NCBI GenBank assembly: GCA_005884335.1
Contig: VBCJ01000194.1
Span: 1 to 11,878 of the forward strand
Direction: 5' to 3'
Origin: Betaproteobacteria bacterium
GTDB taxonomy: Bacteria > Pseudomonadota > Gammaproteobacteria > Burkholderiales > SG8-39
DNA: 11,878 nt
In this document: piece by piece, positions 1 through 6,861 of the stretch
How positions within the stretch are numbered: the stretch's first letter is position 1
How the letters are laid out: each line of letters begins with the position of its first letter
The notes under the pieces: model-generated
Database searches by the model: none
Told to the model about the DNA's origin: nothing
Seen by the model: the letters and a program-made list of their open reading frames with translations, nothing else
Position numbers and translations under genes: made by a program

Positions 1-1833
1 GTCCTGCGGGACCGGCGGCAGCGGCGGCGAGAGGCGCGAATAGGGGCCCGCGCCGTACACGACTTTCCCGCCGACCATAGTCATCAACGACTCGATGTCT
101 TTGATCCGATCCTCCGGGACCTTGAAGTAGTCGGCTGAGAGGATCGCGAGGTCGGCGAACTTGCCCGCCTCCAGCGTCCCTTTCTTCCCCTCCTCGCCCG
201 AGATCCACGCGCCCCCTGTTGTATACAGGCGCAGCGCCTCGGTGCGATCGAGAAGATTTCGGTCGCCCTGCAGCTTCGCCCCGTCCAGGGTCTTGCCGGT
301 CACGAGCCAGTGCAGACCGATCCAAGGGTTGTAGCTGGTCGCGCGGTTGCCGTCGGTGCCGCAGGCGAGCGGGATCCCCATCTCGCGGATGCGCGCGACG
401 GGCGGCGCGTCGGCGGCCGCCTGCGCCCCGTATTTCTTCAGGAACGCCTCGCCGTCGAGCGACATGCGGTTCTGGATGTCGATCGAACCGCCCAGGGCCG
501 CGAGCCGCTCGAGTGTCTTCGGCTGCAGCGCCTCGCAATGGTCGAGCCCCCAGCGGAGATTCTTCAAGGGCATCTCGCGGTTCACCTGCTCGAGCACGTC
601 GAGCACGCGGCTCGCCGACGCGTCGAAAGTGGTGTGCTGGCGGAACGGCCAGCCCTGTTCGACGATGAACTTCACCACCGCGGAGAGATTCTTCTCCATG
701 ACGCCCGCGGGGGGCACCGGATAGTCCTTGGCGAAGTTGGCGACGTCGCCCGCCGCGTAGAGAATGTACTCTCCGGTTCCGATCATTCGGTAATAGTCGT
801 TCCCCTGGCCGAGCTTCACGAGCTTGGCCCAGGCCGTGTAGTTGTCCAGCTCCTTGCCGGGCGCCTGCGCGAAGAGCGTATACCCGATCCGCAGCGTCAT
901 CTGCCCGTCTGCGGCGAGCTTCGCGATGGCGGCGTAGTTGTCCGGATAGTTCTGGCCGCCGCCGCCCGCGTCGATCACGCTGGTGACGCCGAGCCGGTTG
1001 TGCTCGCGCATGAAGTGGCGCGTCGAGAGAATCTGGTCTTCCGGAGAAAGCCTCGGGATGCGCAGCCACACCGAGACCAGGCTCGCGAGGCTCGTCGTCG
1101 ACATCACCAGGCCCGTGGGATTGCCCGAAGCGTCGCGCTCGATCGCGCCGCCGAACATGTTGGGCGTGTCCTTCGTCCAGCCGAGCGCGCGGATCCCGGC
1201 CCGGTTGAGCCAGGCGCGGTCGTAGAGGTGCATGATCATGCACGGCGTGTCGCCGGTCGCGGCGTTGATTTCCTCGAGCGTCGGGTAGCGCTGCTCCGCG
1301 AACTGCGCCCAGGTCCAGCCGCCGATCACCTGCACCCAGTGCGGCGCGGGCGTGCGCTGCGCCTGCTCGCGCACGCGGCTCAAGGCCTCGGCGAGCGAAG
1401 GCACGCCGTCCCAGCGCACTTCGTTGGTATAGGTCAGCCCGCCGCGGATGAAGTGAGTGTGCCCGTCGTTCAGTCCCGGGATGACGGTGCGTCCGCCCGC
1501 GTCGATCACCTGCGTGACGGGACCGCGCAGTGTCTCGATTTCGGCCGCGGAGCCGACGGCAATGAGGTGGCCGTCGCGGATCGCGAGCGCGCCCGCCGCC
1601 GGGGCCCGCGGAGCTAGGGTCGCGATCCGGCCGTTGATGAGGATCGTATCGGCCGGATTGCTCGTTTGCATGACGGACGCCGCGCAGCCGCCGAGTCCGG
1701 TGAGTCCCGCAGTCGCCGCGAGCGCGTCGATCAGGAAATCGCGCCGGCCGAAGTCGACCGCACGGCGCTTTGCCGCCAGCCCGCAGGATGAATGAGTGCA
1801 AGCGAACCCTTTGCATCCGTTCGACAATGCCAT
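1..1833 (-). CDS. Exported amidohydrolase, YtcJ-like (C-terminus cut by window edge)
   Basis: This gene encodes a metal-dependent amidohydrolase of the Amidohydrolase_3 / YtcJ / AepA-like group, which hydrolyses C-N bonds in unidentified substrates. 611 codons are visible and the frame stays open at base 1. The protein ends here in a proline-rich stretch (PPLPPVPQD), so only a short tail is probably missing. The N-terminus has a Tat-like motif GRRDFL (residues 29-34), a hydrophobic stretch, and LGGC (47-50), which could be a lipobox, so export and lipid anchoring are inferred. Metal-site candidates are GHTH (His125, His127), His400 (FRQHT), His432 (DHCE) and Asp494 (CGTDG). The start ATG at 1833 is preceded by a very strong GGAGGGAGG ribosome binding site. 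It lies 31 bases downstream of the dienelactone-hydrolase-like gene and is probably cotranscribed with it. The substrate cannot be read from the sequence. Confidence 0.9.
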   Translation of the reverse strand, partial: MALSNGCKGFACTHSSCGLAAKRRAVDFGRRDFLIDALAATAGLTGLGGCAASVMQTSNPADTILINGRIATLAPRAPAAGALAIRDGHLIAVGSAAEIETLRGPVTQVIDAGGRTVIPGLNDGHTHFIRGGLTYTNEVRWDGVPSLAEALSRVREQAQRTPAPHWVQVIGGWTWAQFAEQRYPTLEEINAATGDTPCMIMHLYDRAWLNRAGIRALGWTKDTPNMFGGAIERDASGNPTGLVMSTTSLASLVSVWLRIPRLSPEDQILSTRHFMREHNRLGVTSVIDAGGGGQNYPDNYAAIAKLAADGQMTLRIGYTLFAQAPGKELDNYTAWAKLVKLGQGNDYYRMIGTGEYILYAAGDVANFAKDYPVPPAGVMEKNLSAVVKFIVEQGWPFRQHTTFDASASRVLDVLEQVNREMPLKNLRWGLDHCEALQPKTLERLAALGGSIDIQNRMSLDGEAFLKKYGAQAAADAPPVARIREMGIPLACGTDGNRATSYNPWIGLHWLVTGKTLDGAKLQGDRNLLDRTEALRLYTTGGAWISGEEGKKGTLEAGKFADLAILSADYFKVPEDRIKDIESLMTMVGGKVVYGAGPYSRLSPPLPPVPQD

Positions 1834-1864
1834 GTTCCCTCCCTCCGCTTGACTTCAGACATCG

Positions 1865-2755
1865 TTACGCCAGGTATTTGCCGAACCACGCGAGCGCCTC
1901 GCCCCACGCGGCCTTCGCTGCGGCGGCGTTGTAGCGCGGGCCGGTATCGTTGTGGAAAGCGTGGTCCACGTTGGGGTAGACGATCTTGCGGAAGGTCTTG
2001 CCGTGCTTGCCCATCGCCGCCTCGATCGCCGGAATGTTCTGGTTGATGCGGTCGTCGAGCCCGCCGTAGATCGCGAGCACCGCCGCGCCGATCCCGGGCA
2101 CATCGCCCTCCTGGGCGGGGACGCCGTAAAAAGGCACGGCGGCCCGCATATCGGGCACGCCCGCCGCGACGCGCCAGGTCACGGCTCCGCCGAAGCAGAA
2201 GCCGGTCATTCCGACGCGGTCCCCGCGCGCCCAAGGCAGCGAGCTCGCGTACGCGAGGCCGCTCTTGAAATCCTGTACGTGGCGCGCGGGAGCCGCCTTG
2301 CCGAGAATCCCGGGATTCGCGTCGAAGTCGTGCTTGGCGGTCCCGCCTTCGCGCGAGAGCAGGTCCACGGCGAGCCCGACGTAACCGGCCTTTGCAACGC
2401 GCCGCGTGACGTCCTCGATGTGGCGCGTGAGGCCGCGGTTCTCGTGGCAGACGAGCACGATGGGAAAGCGGCCCGTCTGAGCCGGCCGCGCGAGGTATCC
2501 GTCGAGGCGGACGCCTTCCCCGGGAAATTCGGCGATCCCCGCGACGATCGAGGGATCGTCGGGCGCGACCAGGGGCGCCGAGCTCGCAGAAGCCTTGCCG
2601 GCCGGCGCGGCTTGCGCCCGCGCCTCCAGCATCTGCGCCGCGAGCGCCGCGCCCGTGATGCCGGCGATCGCCTTCAGCGCCTCGCGGCGCGTGAGGCGCC
2701 CCTCCTCGTAGTCTTCGACCGCTTCCTCCACCAGATAGCGCTGCAGCTCGTTCAT
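1865..2755 (-). CDS. Dienelactone hydrolase family protein with Tat-like leader
   Basis: This is a 296-residue alpha/beta hydrolase of the dienelactone hydrolase (DLH) family, which in its classic members opens lactones in chloroaromatic degradation. Family landmarks are CHENRGL (Glu105), the nucleophile elbow GFCFGG (Cys187), GGLDDR (Asp234 or 235) and DHAF (His265), giving the expected Cys-Asp-His triad. The N-terminal 50 residues carry LTRREALKAIAG followed by an alanine-rich hydrophobic run ending ARAQA, which resembles a Tat leader. Periplasmic location is therefore inferred, although classic DLH enzymes are cytoplasmic. ATG at 2755 is preferred over the in-frame GTG at 2761 because the AAGGAG site is 8 bases from the ATG and only 2 from the GTG. 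The gene lies upstream of the amidohydrolase in the same direction. The true substrate is unknown; many family members are general esterases. Confidence 0.9.
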   Translation of the reverse strand: MNELQRYLVEEAVEDYEEGRLTRREALKAIAGITGAALAAQMLEARAQAAPAGKASASSAPLVAPDDPSIVAGIAEFPGEGVRLDGYLARPAQTGRFPIVLVCHENRGLTRHIEDVTRRVAKAGYVGLAVDLLSREGGTAKHDFDANPGILGKAAPARHVQDFKSGLAYASSLPWARGDRVGMTGFCFGGAVTWRVAAGVPDMRAAVPFYGVPAQEGDVPGIGAAVLAIYGGLDDRINQNIPAIEAAMGKHGKTFRKIVYPNVDHAFHNDTGPRYNAAAAKAAWGEALAWFGKYLA

Positions 2756-2763
2756 GTTCACCT

Positions 2764-2769
2764 CTCCTT
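2764..2769 (-). promoter_or_regulatory. Ribosome binding site AAGGAG that decides the DLH start
   Basis: AAGGAG is read on the minus strand. Its 8-base spacing to the ATG at 2755 is ideal, while its 2-base spacing to the GTG at 2761 is too short. This favours the shorter protein. Confidence 0.65.
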
Positions 2770-2772
2770 GTA

Positions 2773-2857
2773 GAAAACCGGGGACAGACCACTATTTTCT
2801 CTAGCGCAAATGCGCAGGGAGGGGAAGCACCGAAAATGGTGGTCTGTCCCCGGTTTC
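2773..2857. repeat. Inverted-repeat element, REPIN or small MITE-like
   Basis: Two arms face each other: 2775-2799 and 2832-2856, 25 bases each with one mismatch when one is reverse-complemented. Each arm carries the core ACCGGGGACAGACCAC, followed after one variable base by ATTTTC. The 32-base middle contains a small GCGC-AAAT-GCGC hairpin. The element fills almost the whole 100-base gap between the SnoaL-like gene and the DLH gene, and its right arm overlaps the SnoaL stop codon. From memory, GGGGACAGACC-type repeats are common between genes in betaproteobacteria and are linked to RAYT (IS200-like Y1) transposases. Assignment to that group is inference. In mRNA the element would form a long stem between two cotranscribed genes and could affect RNA stability or read-through. 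Confidence 0.8.
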
Positions 2858-3446
2858 ATCGCGCCCCCAGCCAGGCTTTCGCTTCAGCGAGCAGCTTCTC
2901 GAGCGCCTCGCCACGCGCGGTCGGAAGGTTCGCATTCACGCGGGCGCCGTTCTTCGTCTGCAGATAGGCGAGATGCCGGTAGCCTTCCGGAAAGCGCGCG
3001 AGCAGCGCGGGGTCGAGCGAGATCTTCGCACCGGGATCGACCGGGTCGATGCGGTCCTTCTCGTAGATCACCGAGCGCCTCGCGATGCGCCACACGCCTT
3101 CGCGCTTCTCGACCCGGTCGAAGAAACGGCCGGTGCACACCGCGTCGACTTCGACGCCGTCGAGTTGCGAGCGCACGTTGATCGACATGCGGGTCTGCGC
3201 GATCGCGCGAGGGCCCTCGATTTCCGCGACGGTGCCGCCCAGGAAATGCTGCGAGCGCGATCCCTTTCTCCAGGACACCTCGCAGGATTCGACGAACGCG
3301 TCGAAGCTGCCGTCGAACCAGGTCGTGGTCATCGCGGCTCCGGGGTGTGCGGTCGCGCGCAGCTTGCCCCAGTCTCCGGTGTCGCGCGCGAGCGCCCAGC
3401 TCTGCATGAGCGCGGAAATCGCAAGCTGGTCCTGCAGATCCGGCAT
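2856..3446 (-). CDS. SnoaL-like / NTF2-fold protein
   Basis: This 196-residue protein resembles the SnoaL-like, nuclear transport factor 2 superfamily: an N-terminal helix pair (LQDQLAISALMQSWALARDTGDWGKLRA) is followed by strands ending in GRFFDRVEKREGVWRIARR (residues 106-124), the typical last strands of this cone-shaped fold. Family members include steroid isomerases, cyclases, dehydratases and ring-hydroxylating dioxygenase small subunits, so the reaction cannot be named. The region after about residue 130 is an extra tail beyond the core fold. No signal peptide is visible, so it is probably cytoplasmic. The start ATG lies 4 bases after the stop codon of the TctC-like gene upstream and has only a weak ribosome site (GAG), suggesting translational coupling. 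Its TGA stop overlaps the right arm of the inverted-repeat element. Confidence 0.8.
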   Translation of the reverse strand: MPDLQDQLAISALMQSWALARDTGDWGKLRATAHPGAAMTTTWFDGSFDAFVESCEVSWRKGSRSQHFLGGTVAEIEGPRAIAQTRMSINVRSQLDGVEVDAVCTGRFFDRVEKREGVWRIARRSVIYEKDRIDPVDPGAKISLDPALLARFPEGYRHLAYLQTKNGARVNANLPTARGEALEKLLAEAKAWLGAR

Positions 3447-3450
3447 GCGC

Positions 3451-4443
3451 TCACTCGGGCTCGATGCCCGCCTTGCGAAGCAGCCCCGTCCATTTGGCGA
3501 CCTCGGCGCGCACGAACGACTCGGTCTCGGCGGACGCCATGCGCAGGCTGCGACCGGTGCCCATCTCGAGGCGCGAACGCACGTCGGCCGAGCGCGTGGC
3601 GCGATCCACCTCGGCGCGCAGGCGCTCGACTATTGCGCGCGGCGTGCGTGCGGGGGCAAACAGGCCGAACCAGGTCTCCATTTCCAGGTCGAGCACGCCG
3701 GTTTCGATGAGCGTGGGAAGCTTCGGCATGGTCGGCGCGCGCTCGCGGCTCGACACCGCCAGAGCCTTGACCTGCCCGGACTCGACGTAGGGCCGGGTGG
3801 TCGTGGTGTTGTCGTAGAACAGATCCACGCGGCCCGCGAGCAGGTCCTGGTACACGGGCTGCGCGCCCTTGTAAGGCACCTTGACGATGTCGACTCCGGT
3901 GAGCGCGGCGATGATGGCCGCACCGATGTACTGCCCCGTGCCGGGACCGCTGGTACCGATGTTGAGCTTGCCCGGGTTCGCCCGCGCGAATGCGATCACC
4001 TCCGCGAGGCTCGCGAGCGGCAGGTCCCTGCGCGCGACCAGGGTGTAGGAGTGGCTGACCACGAGGCCTGCGGAAGTGAAGTCAGCGAGCGAATCGTAGC
4101 CGGGCTCCCGGTAAAGGCCCATGTTGAGCGCGATGTTCGAAAGCCCCCCGACGACGAGGTTGTAGCCGTCGGGGGCGGAGCGGGCGACGAGCTGCGTGCC
4201 GACGAGGGTGCCGGCGCCGGGGCGGTTCTCGACCACGAAGGCCTGCCCTGTCTGCTCGCCCAGCTTCTGCGCGAGCACGCGCCCCACCAGATCGAACCCG
4301 CCGCCCGGGGCGGAGGGAACGACGATGCGCACCGGGCGCGAGGGGTAATCCTGGGCAAGCGCGGCGGACAGCGCCGAGAAAGCGGCCAGGGCGCAAAGCG
4401 ACCGGCGCAACCGCAAACTTCCGAAATTCGGCATGGCTTTCAT
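3451..4443 (-). CDS. TctC/Bug-type periplasmic solute-binding protein (first copy)
   Basis: This 330-residue protein belongs to the tripartite tricarboxylate transporter receptor family (TctC, also called Bug), which binds carboxylic acids and other small organics in the periplasm. The signal peptide spans residues 1-30 with a likely cut after ALA, just before QDYPSRPVR. Family landmarks follow: the YPSRPVR / PSAPGGGFD strand-loop, FVVENRPGAG, APDGY, KLNIGTSGPGTGQYI, VPYKGAQP and LFAPARTP. No TctA or TctB membrane subunit is beside it, so it is an orphan receptor, as is common in Burkholderiales. ATG at 4443 is chosen; ATG at 4434 (3 codons later) is an alternative and neither has a clear ribosome site. 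It heads the cluster with the SnoaL-like gene. Ligand unknown. Confidence 0.93.
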   Translation of the reverse strand: MKAMPNFGSLRLRRSLCALAAFSALSAALAQDYPSRPVRIVVPSAPGGGFDLVGRVLAQKLGEQTGQAFVVENRPGAGTLVGTQLVARSAPDGYNLVVGGLSNIALNMGLYREPGYDSLADFTSAGLVVSHSYTLVARRDLPLASLAEVIAFARANPGKLNIGTSGPGTGQYIGAAIIAALTGVDIVKVPYKGAQPVYQDLLAGRVDLFYDNTTTTRPYVESGQVKALAVSSRERAPTMPKLPTLIETGVLDLEMETWFGLFAPARTPRAIVERLRAEVDRATRSADVRSRLEMGTGRSLRMASAETESFVRAEVAKWTGLLRKAGIEPE

Positions 4444-4491
4444 ATTAGAATACCGCGGCATTTTTCGCACACTCCCGATCCCGGACCCATC

Positions 4492-5877
4492 ATTCGCAAC
4501 GTTCGCCTGCCGCGCGTCTTCGTCGCCTGCGCTCTTGCGCTCGGCGAAGCCGCCGCCCCGCCCGCGGCCGCGACCAGCGATTTCCTCGCCGACATCACCG
4601 AACGCGGAAGCGCCGGCTGGGGCGCGGTGTCGCGTTTCGAGCAGTCGCCTTATCGCGGGGGCGGCGTGCGCATCGATCTGCTGCCTCTGTACCTCTACGA
4701 GGGGGAGCGCGTTTACCTGCATACCTACCGCGCGGGACTCAAATTCGATTTCGGGTCCGACAGGAGAGTGGCTGCCTTCCTTTCGCATCGCTTCGAGAGC
4801 TTTCCCGTGGAGCGCATCCCGGGGAGCCTTGCGGGGATGACCACCCGCGTTCCCGAAACCGATTTCGGATTGAGCTACGAGCAGCGCTTCGAATGGGGCA
4901 ATGTGTTCGGCGAGGTCCTGCGCGACGCCTCGCACAATTCCGGCGGCACCGAATGGCGCCTCGGAGCCGGCACCGAGCGGCGGCGCGGGCGGCTGAAGCT
5001 CGCCCCGTATCTCATGCTCGCTGCCCGCAACGCCCGGCTCAACGACTATTACTATGGCGTGAGCCCCTCGGAGGCCACCGCGGACCGCCCCGCCTATCAC
5101 CCGGGCGCCGGCGTCAACGGAACCGTCGGCCTGAACGCGCGTTACGACCTCACCGACACCTGGCATTTTCTCGCGGGCGTGTCCGCCACGCTCTGGGCCA
5201 GCGGCGTGCGCAAGAGCCCGATCGTCGAGGACCGCGTGCAGCTCGCGGCCTTCGGCGGCCTCGCCTACGAATTCACGCCGACGCCGATCAGGGACGATCG
5301 CGACCGCGTCCCGCTCACCTTCAAGGTCCTGCACGGCCGGTCCACCAATTGCAACCTGCTGCCGATCATGGAATTGCGCTGCAGGTCGATCAACACGGAC
5401 GATCGCACGACAGTCGATTCCTTCGAAGTCGGGCGGCCCTTCATCGAAACTCCGAACGGCTGGCCGGTCATGATCGCCTGGTACGCCGGGCTGCTGCGCC
5501 ACCAGGAGCGTGGGCTCCAGCCGGACTCCTGGCAGCTCAACGGCTACCTCAAGGCGTTCTACTGGGGCTTTCCCTGGAGCGGGCGCGTGCGCACCCGCAT
5601 CGGCTTCGGCTGGGGCCTCTCCTACGCGCAGCGCGTGCCGTTCGTGGAAGCGAGGGACCAGGCGATGCGCGGCCGCAACACCTCGAAGCTGCTGCAATAC
5701 CTCGATCCGACCGTCGACTTGAGCGTCGGCGACCTCATCGGGTCAAGGGAGCTGCGCGAGACTTACATCGGCCTGGGTGTCAGCCACCGCTCGGGAATTT
5801 TCGGAATGGCCCAGATCGTCGACAACGTGAACGGCGGATCGAACTACATCTACACCTACGTCGAGTGGAGGATGTGA
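4492..5877 (+). CDS. MipA/OmpV-type outer-membrane barrel with extra C-terminal half; non-canonical start
   Basis: The N-terminal half (about residues 40-263) matches the MipA/OmpV family of outer-membrane barrels: GWGAVSRFEQSPYRGGG, LLPLYLYEGERVYLH, AGLKFDFG, ETDFGLSYE, TDTWHFLAGVSA. A signal-peptide-like stretch (VFVACALALGEAAAP, then AAAT) precedes it. The second half (264-461) adds about 200 residues, with cysteines at 287 and 297, aromatic strands, and a closing LGVSHRSGIFG...GGSNYIYTYVEW segment recalling PagL-type lipid A deacylase barrels (His432, Ser434). That second assignment is tentative. The frame has no ATG, GTG or TTG before the signal peptide; the ATT at 4492 is placed as start by inference. 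An ATG at 4433 is in another frame. The gene diverges from the TctC gene and converges with the gentisate dioxygenase gene, with one base between the stop codons. Confidence 0.8.
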   Translation: MRNVRLPRVFVACALALGEAAAPPAAATSDFLADITERGSAGWGAVSRFEQSPYRGGGVRIDLLPLYLYEGERVYLHTYRAGLKFDFGSDRRVAAFLSHRFESFPVERIPGSLAGMTTRVPETDFGLSYEQRFEWGNVFGEVLRDASHNSGGTEWRLGAGTERRRGRLKLAPYLMLAARNARLNDYYYGVSPSEATADRPAYHPGAGVNGTVGLNARYDLTDTWHFLAGVSATLWASGVRKSPIVEDRVQLAAFGGLAYEFTPTPIRDDRDRVPLTFKVLHGRSTNCNLLPIMELRCRSINTDDRTTVDSFEVGRPFIETPNGWPVMIAWYAGLLRHQERGLQPDSWQLNGYLKAFYWGFPWSGRVRTRIGFGWGLSYAQRVPFVEARDQAMRGRNTSKLLQYLDPTVDLSVGDLIGSRELRETYIGLGVSHRSGIFGMAQIVDNVNGGSNYIYTYVEWRM

Positions 5878-5878
5878 C

Positions 5879-6850
5879 TCAGCTTTCTTCCCGCCAGAAG
5901 CCGAGCGCTTCCTGCGCCGCCCGGTCGGAGTAGCTGAAGATCACGCAGTCGGCGGCAGCCGAGAAGCGGTAAGGCTCCCAGGGCGGAACGACGAAAACGT
6001 CGCGCGGGGCGAACTCGAGATGCGTCGCGCCGATGTGGACACTGCCCTTCCCATCGACGACGCAGTAGACCGCGCCGTCGGTGCTGCGGCAGTTCCGGCC
6101 CGCGAATCCTTTCGGCAGCCGCTGCATGAACGCAGCCACGGTCGGAAACGGGTCGCGGCCGGTGGCGGGGTCCCTGTAGCGCAGCTTCCAGCCGTGTGAC
6201 GGATCGGGCTCGCCGCCCGTCGCCGATCTTTCCAGCGCTTCGAGCGTGCGCTCGTAGGGATAGGACAGGACCGCAGAAACGCCCGCGGGCCTCGGAACCG
6301 GCCGGGAATCTTCGGGATGATCCTCGCGGAAATGCGCGCCGAAGAGATTCGCGAAGGCGGTATCGAGGCCGTCCAGCCACACCACGGGCTTCGTGCCGAG
6401 ATTGCCGTGATCGTGCCAGGTCCAGCCCGGCGTCACGACGAAGTCGCCCGGACGCATCGCGATGCGCTCGCCGTCGACCGCAGTATAGGCACCCTCGCCC
6501 TCCATGATGAAACGCAGCGCGTTGGGTGTATGGCGGTGCGTGGGGGCGTTCTCGCCGGGCAGGATCGCCTGCAGCCCGGCGTACAGGGTCGGTGTGATGA
6601 AGGTCGTTCCGGGCAGCATGGGGTTCTCGAGCATCAGCACTCGCCGCTCGGCCTGCTTAGCCGTGATCAGCTCGCAGGCGCGCATGAGGAGGGGCCGAGT
6701 GTCCTGCCAGCGCCAGATCGCGGCTCGAGCCGCGGTGCCGGGCGCAAGGCGCATCACCCGCTCCCATAGCGGCTTCATGTCGAGCGCGGCGATCTCGTTC
6801 GAGAACCGCTGCAGATCCGAATCGAGCATCATCGAAAATTCGGCAGCCAT
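5879..6850 (-). CDS. gtdA: Gentisate 1,2-dioxygenase
   Basis: This 323-residue double-cupin Fe(II) enzyme is predicted to cleave the ring of gentisate (2,5-dihydroxybenzoate) with oxygen to give maleylpyruvate. The first cupin has the characteristic block LPGENAPTHRHTPNALRF (His105 and His107) and GDFVVTPGWTWHDHGN (His146), supplying the three iron ligands. The second cupin (about 260-310, VHIGATHLEFAPRDVFVVPPWEPYRF) is degenerate. Other members of this group act on salicylate or 1-hydroxy-2-naphthoate, so the substrate is likely but not certain. The ATG at 6850 has an AAAGGA site 6 bases upstream and follows the glutathione-transferase gene by 11 bases. A longer open frame reaching to 7087 overlaps that gene and is not used. 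It appears to be the last gene of the operon that starts at fumC; its stop lies one base from the stop of the convergent barrel gene. Confidence 0.93.
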   Translation of the reverse strand: MAAEFSMMLDSDLQRFSNEIAALDMKPLWERVMRLAPGTAARAAIWRWQDTRPLLMRACELITAKQAERRVLMLENPMLPGTTFITPTLYAGLQAILPGENAPTHRHTPNALRFIMEGEGAYTAVDGERIAMRPGDFVVTPGWTWHDHGNLGTKPVVWLDGLDTAFANLFGAHFREDHPEDSRPVPRPAGVSAVLSYPYERTLEALERSATGGEPDPSHGWKLRYRDPATGRDPFPTVAAFMQRLPKGFAGRNCRSTDGAVYCVVDGKGSVHIGATHLEFAPRDVFVVPPWEPYRFSAAADCVIFSYSDRAAQEALGFWREES

Positions 6851-6861
6851 GTCGCGTCCTT

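Noticed and set aside
310..1617. 435-residue plus-strand open frame opposite the amidohydrolase
   Set aside because: It is a mirror frame of a strongly supported gene, with Arg/His-rich, low-complexity translation and no recognisable motif.
4421..4431. CCGAA-A-TTCGG palindrome near the divergent TctC/barrel starts, as an operator
   Set aside because: It lies inside the TctC coding start, is only 11 bases long, and no adjacent promoter elements or second copy are seen.
3085..4491. Very long upstream extension of the plus-strand barrel frame, giving a 930-residue protein
   Set aside because: The extension is antisense to the TctC-like and SnoaL-like genes, has no family features, and reflects the lack of stop codons in GC-rich DNA. 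Protein-like sequence begins at the signal peptide near 4492.
4444..5697. Long minus-strand extension upstream of the TctC-like gene across the barrel gene
   Set aside because: It is antisense to a clear outer-membrane protein gene; the TctC signal peptide fixes the start at 4443 or 4434.
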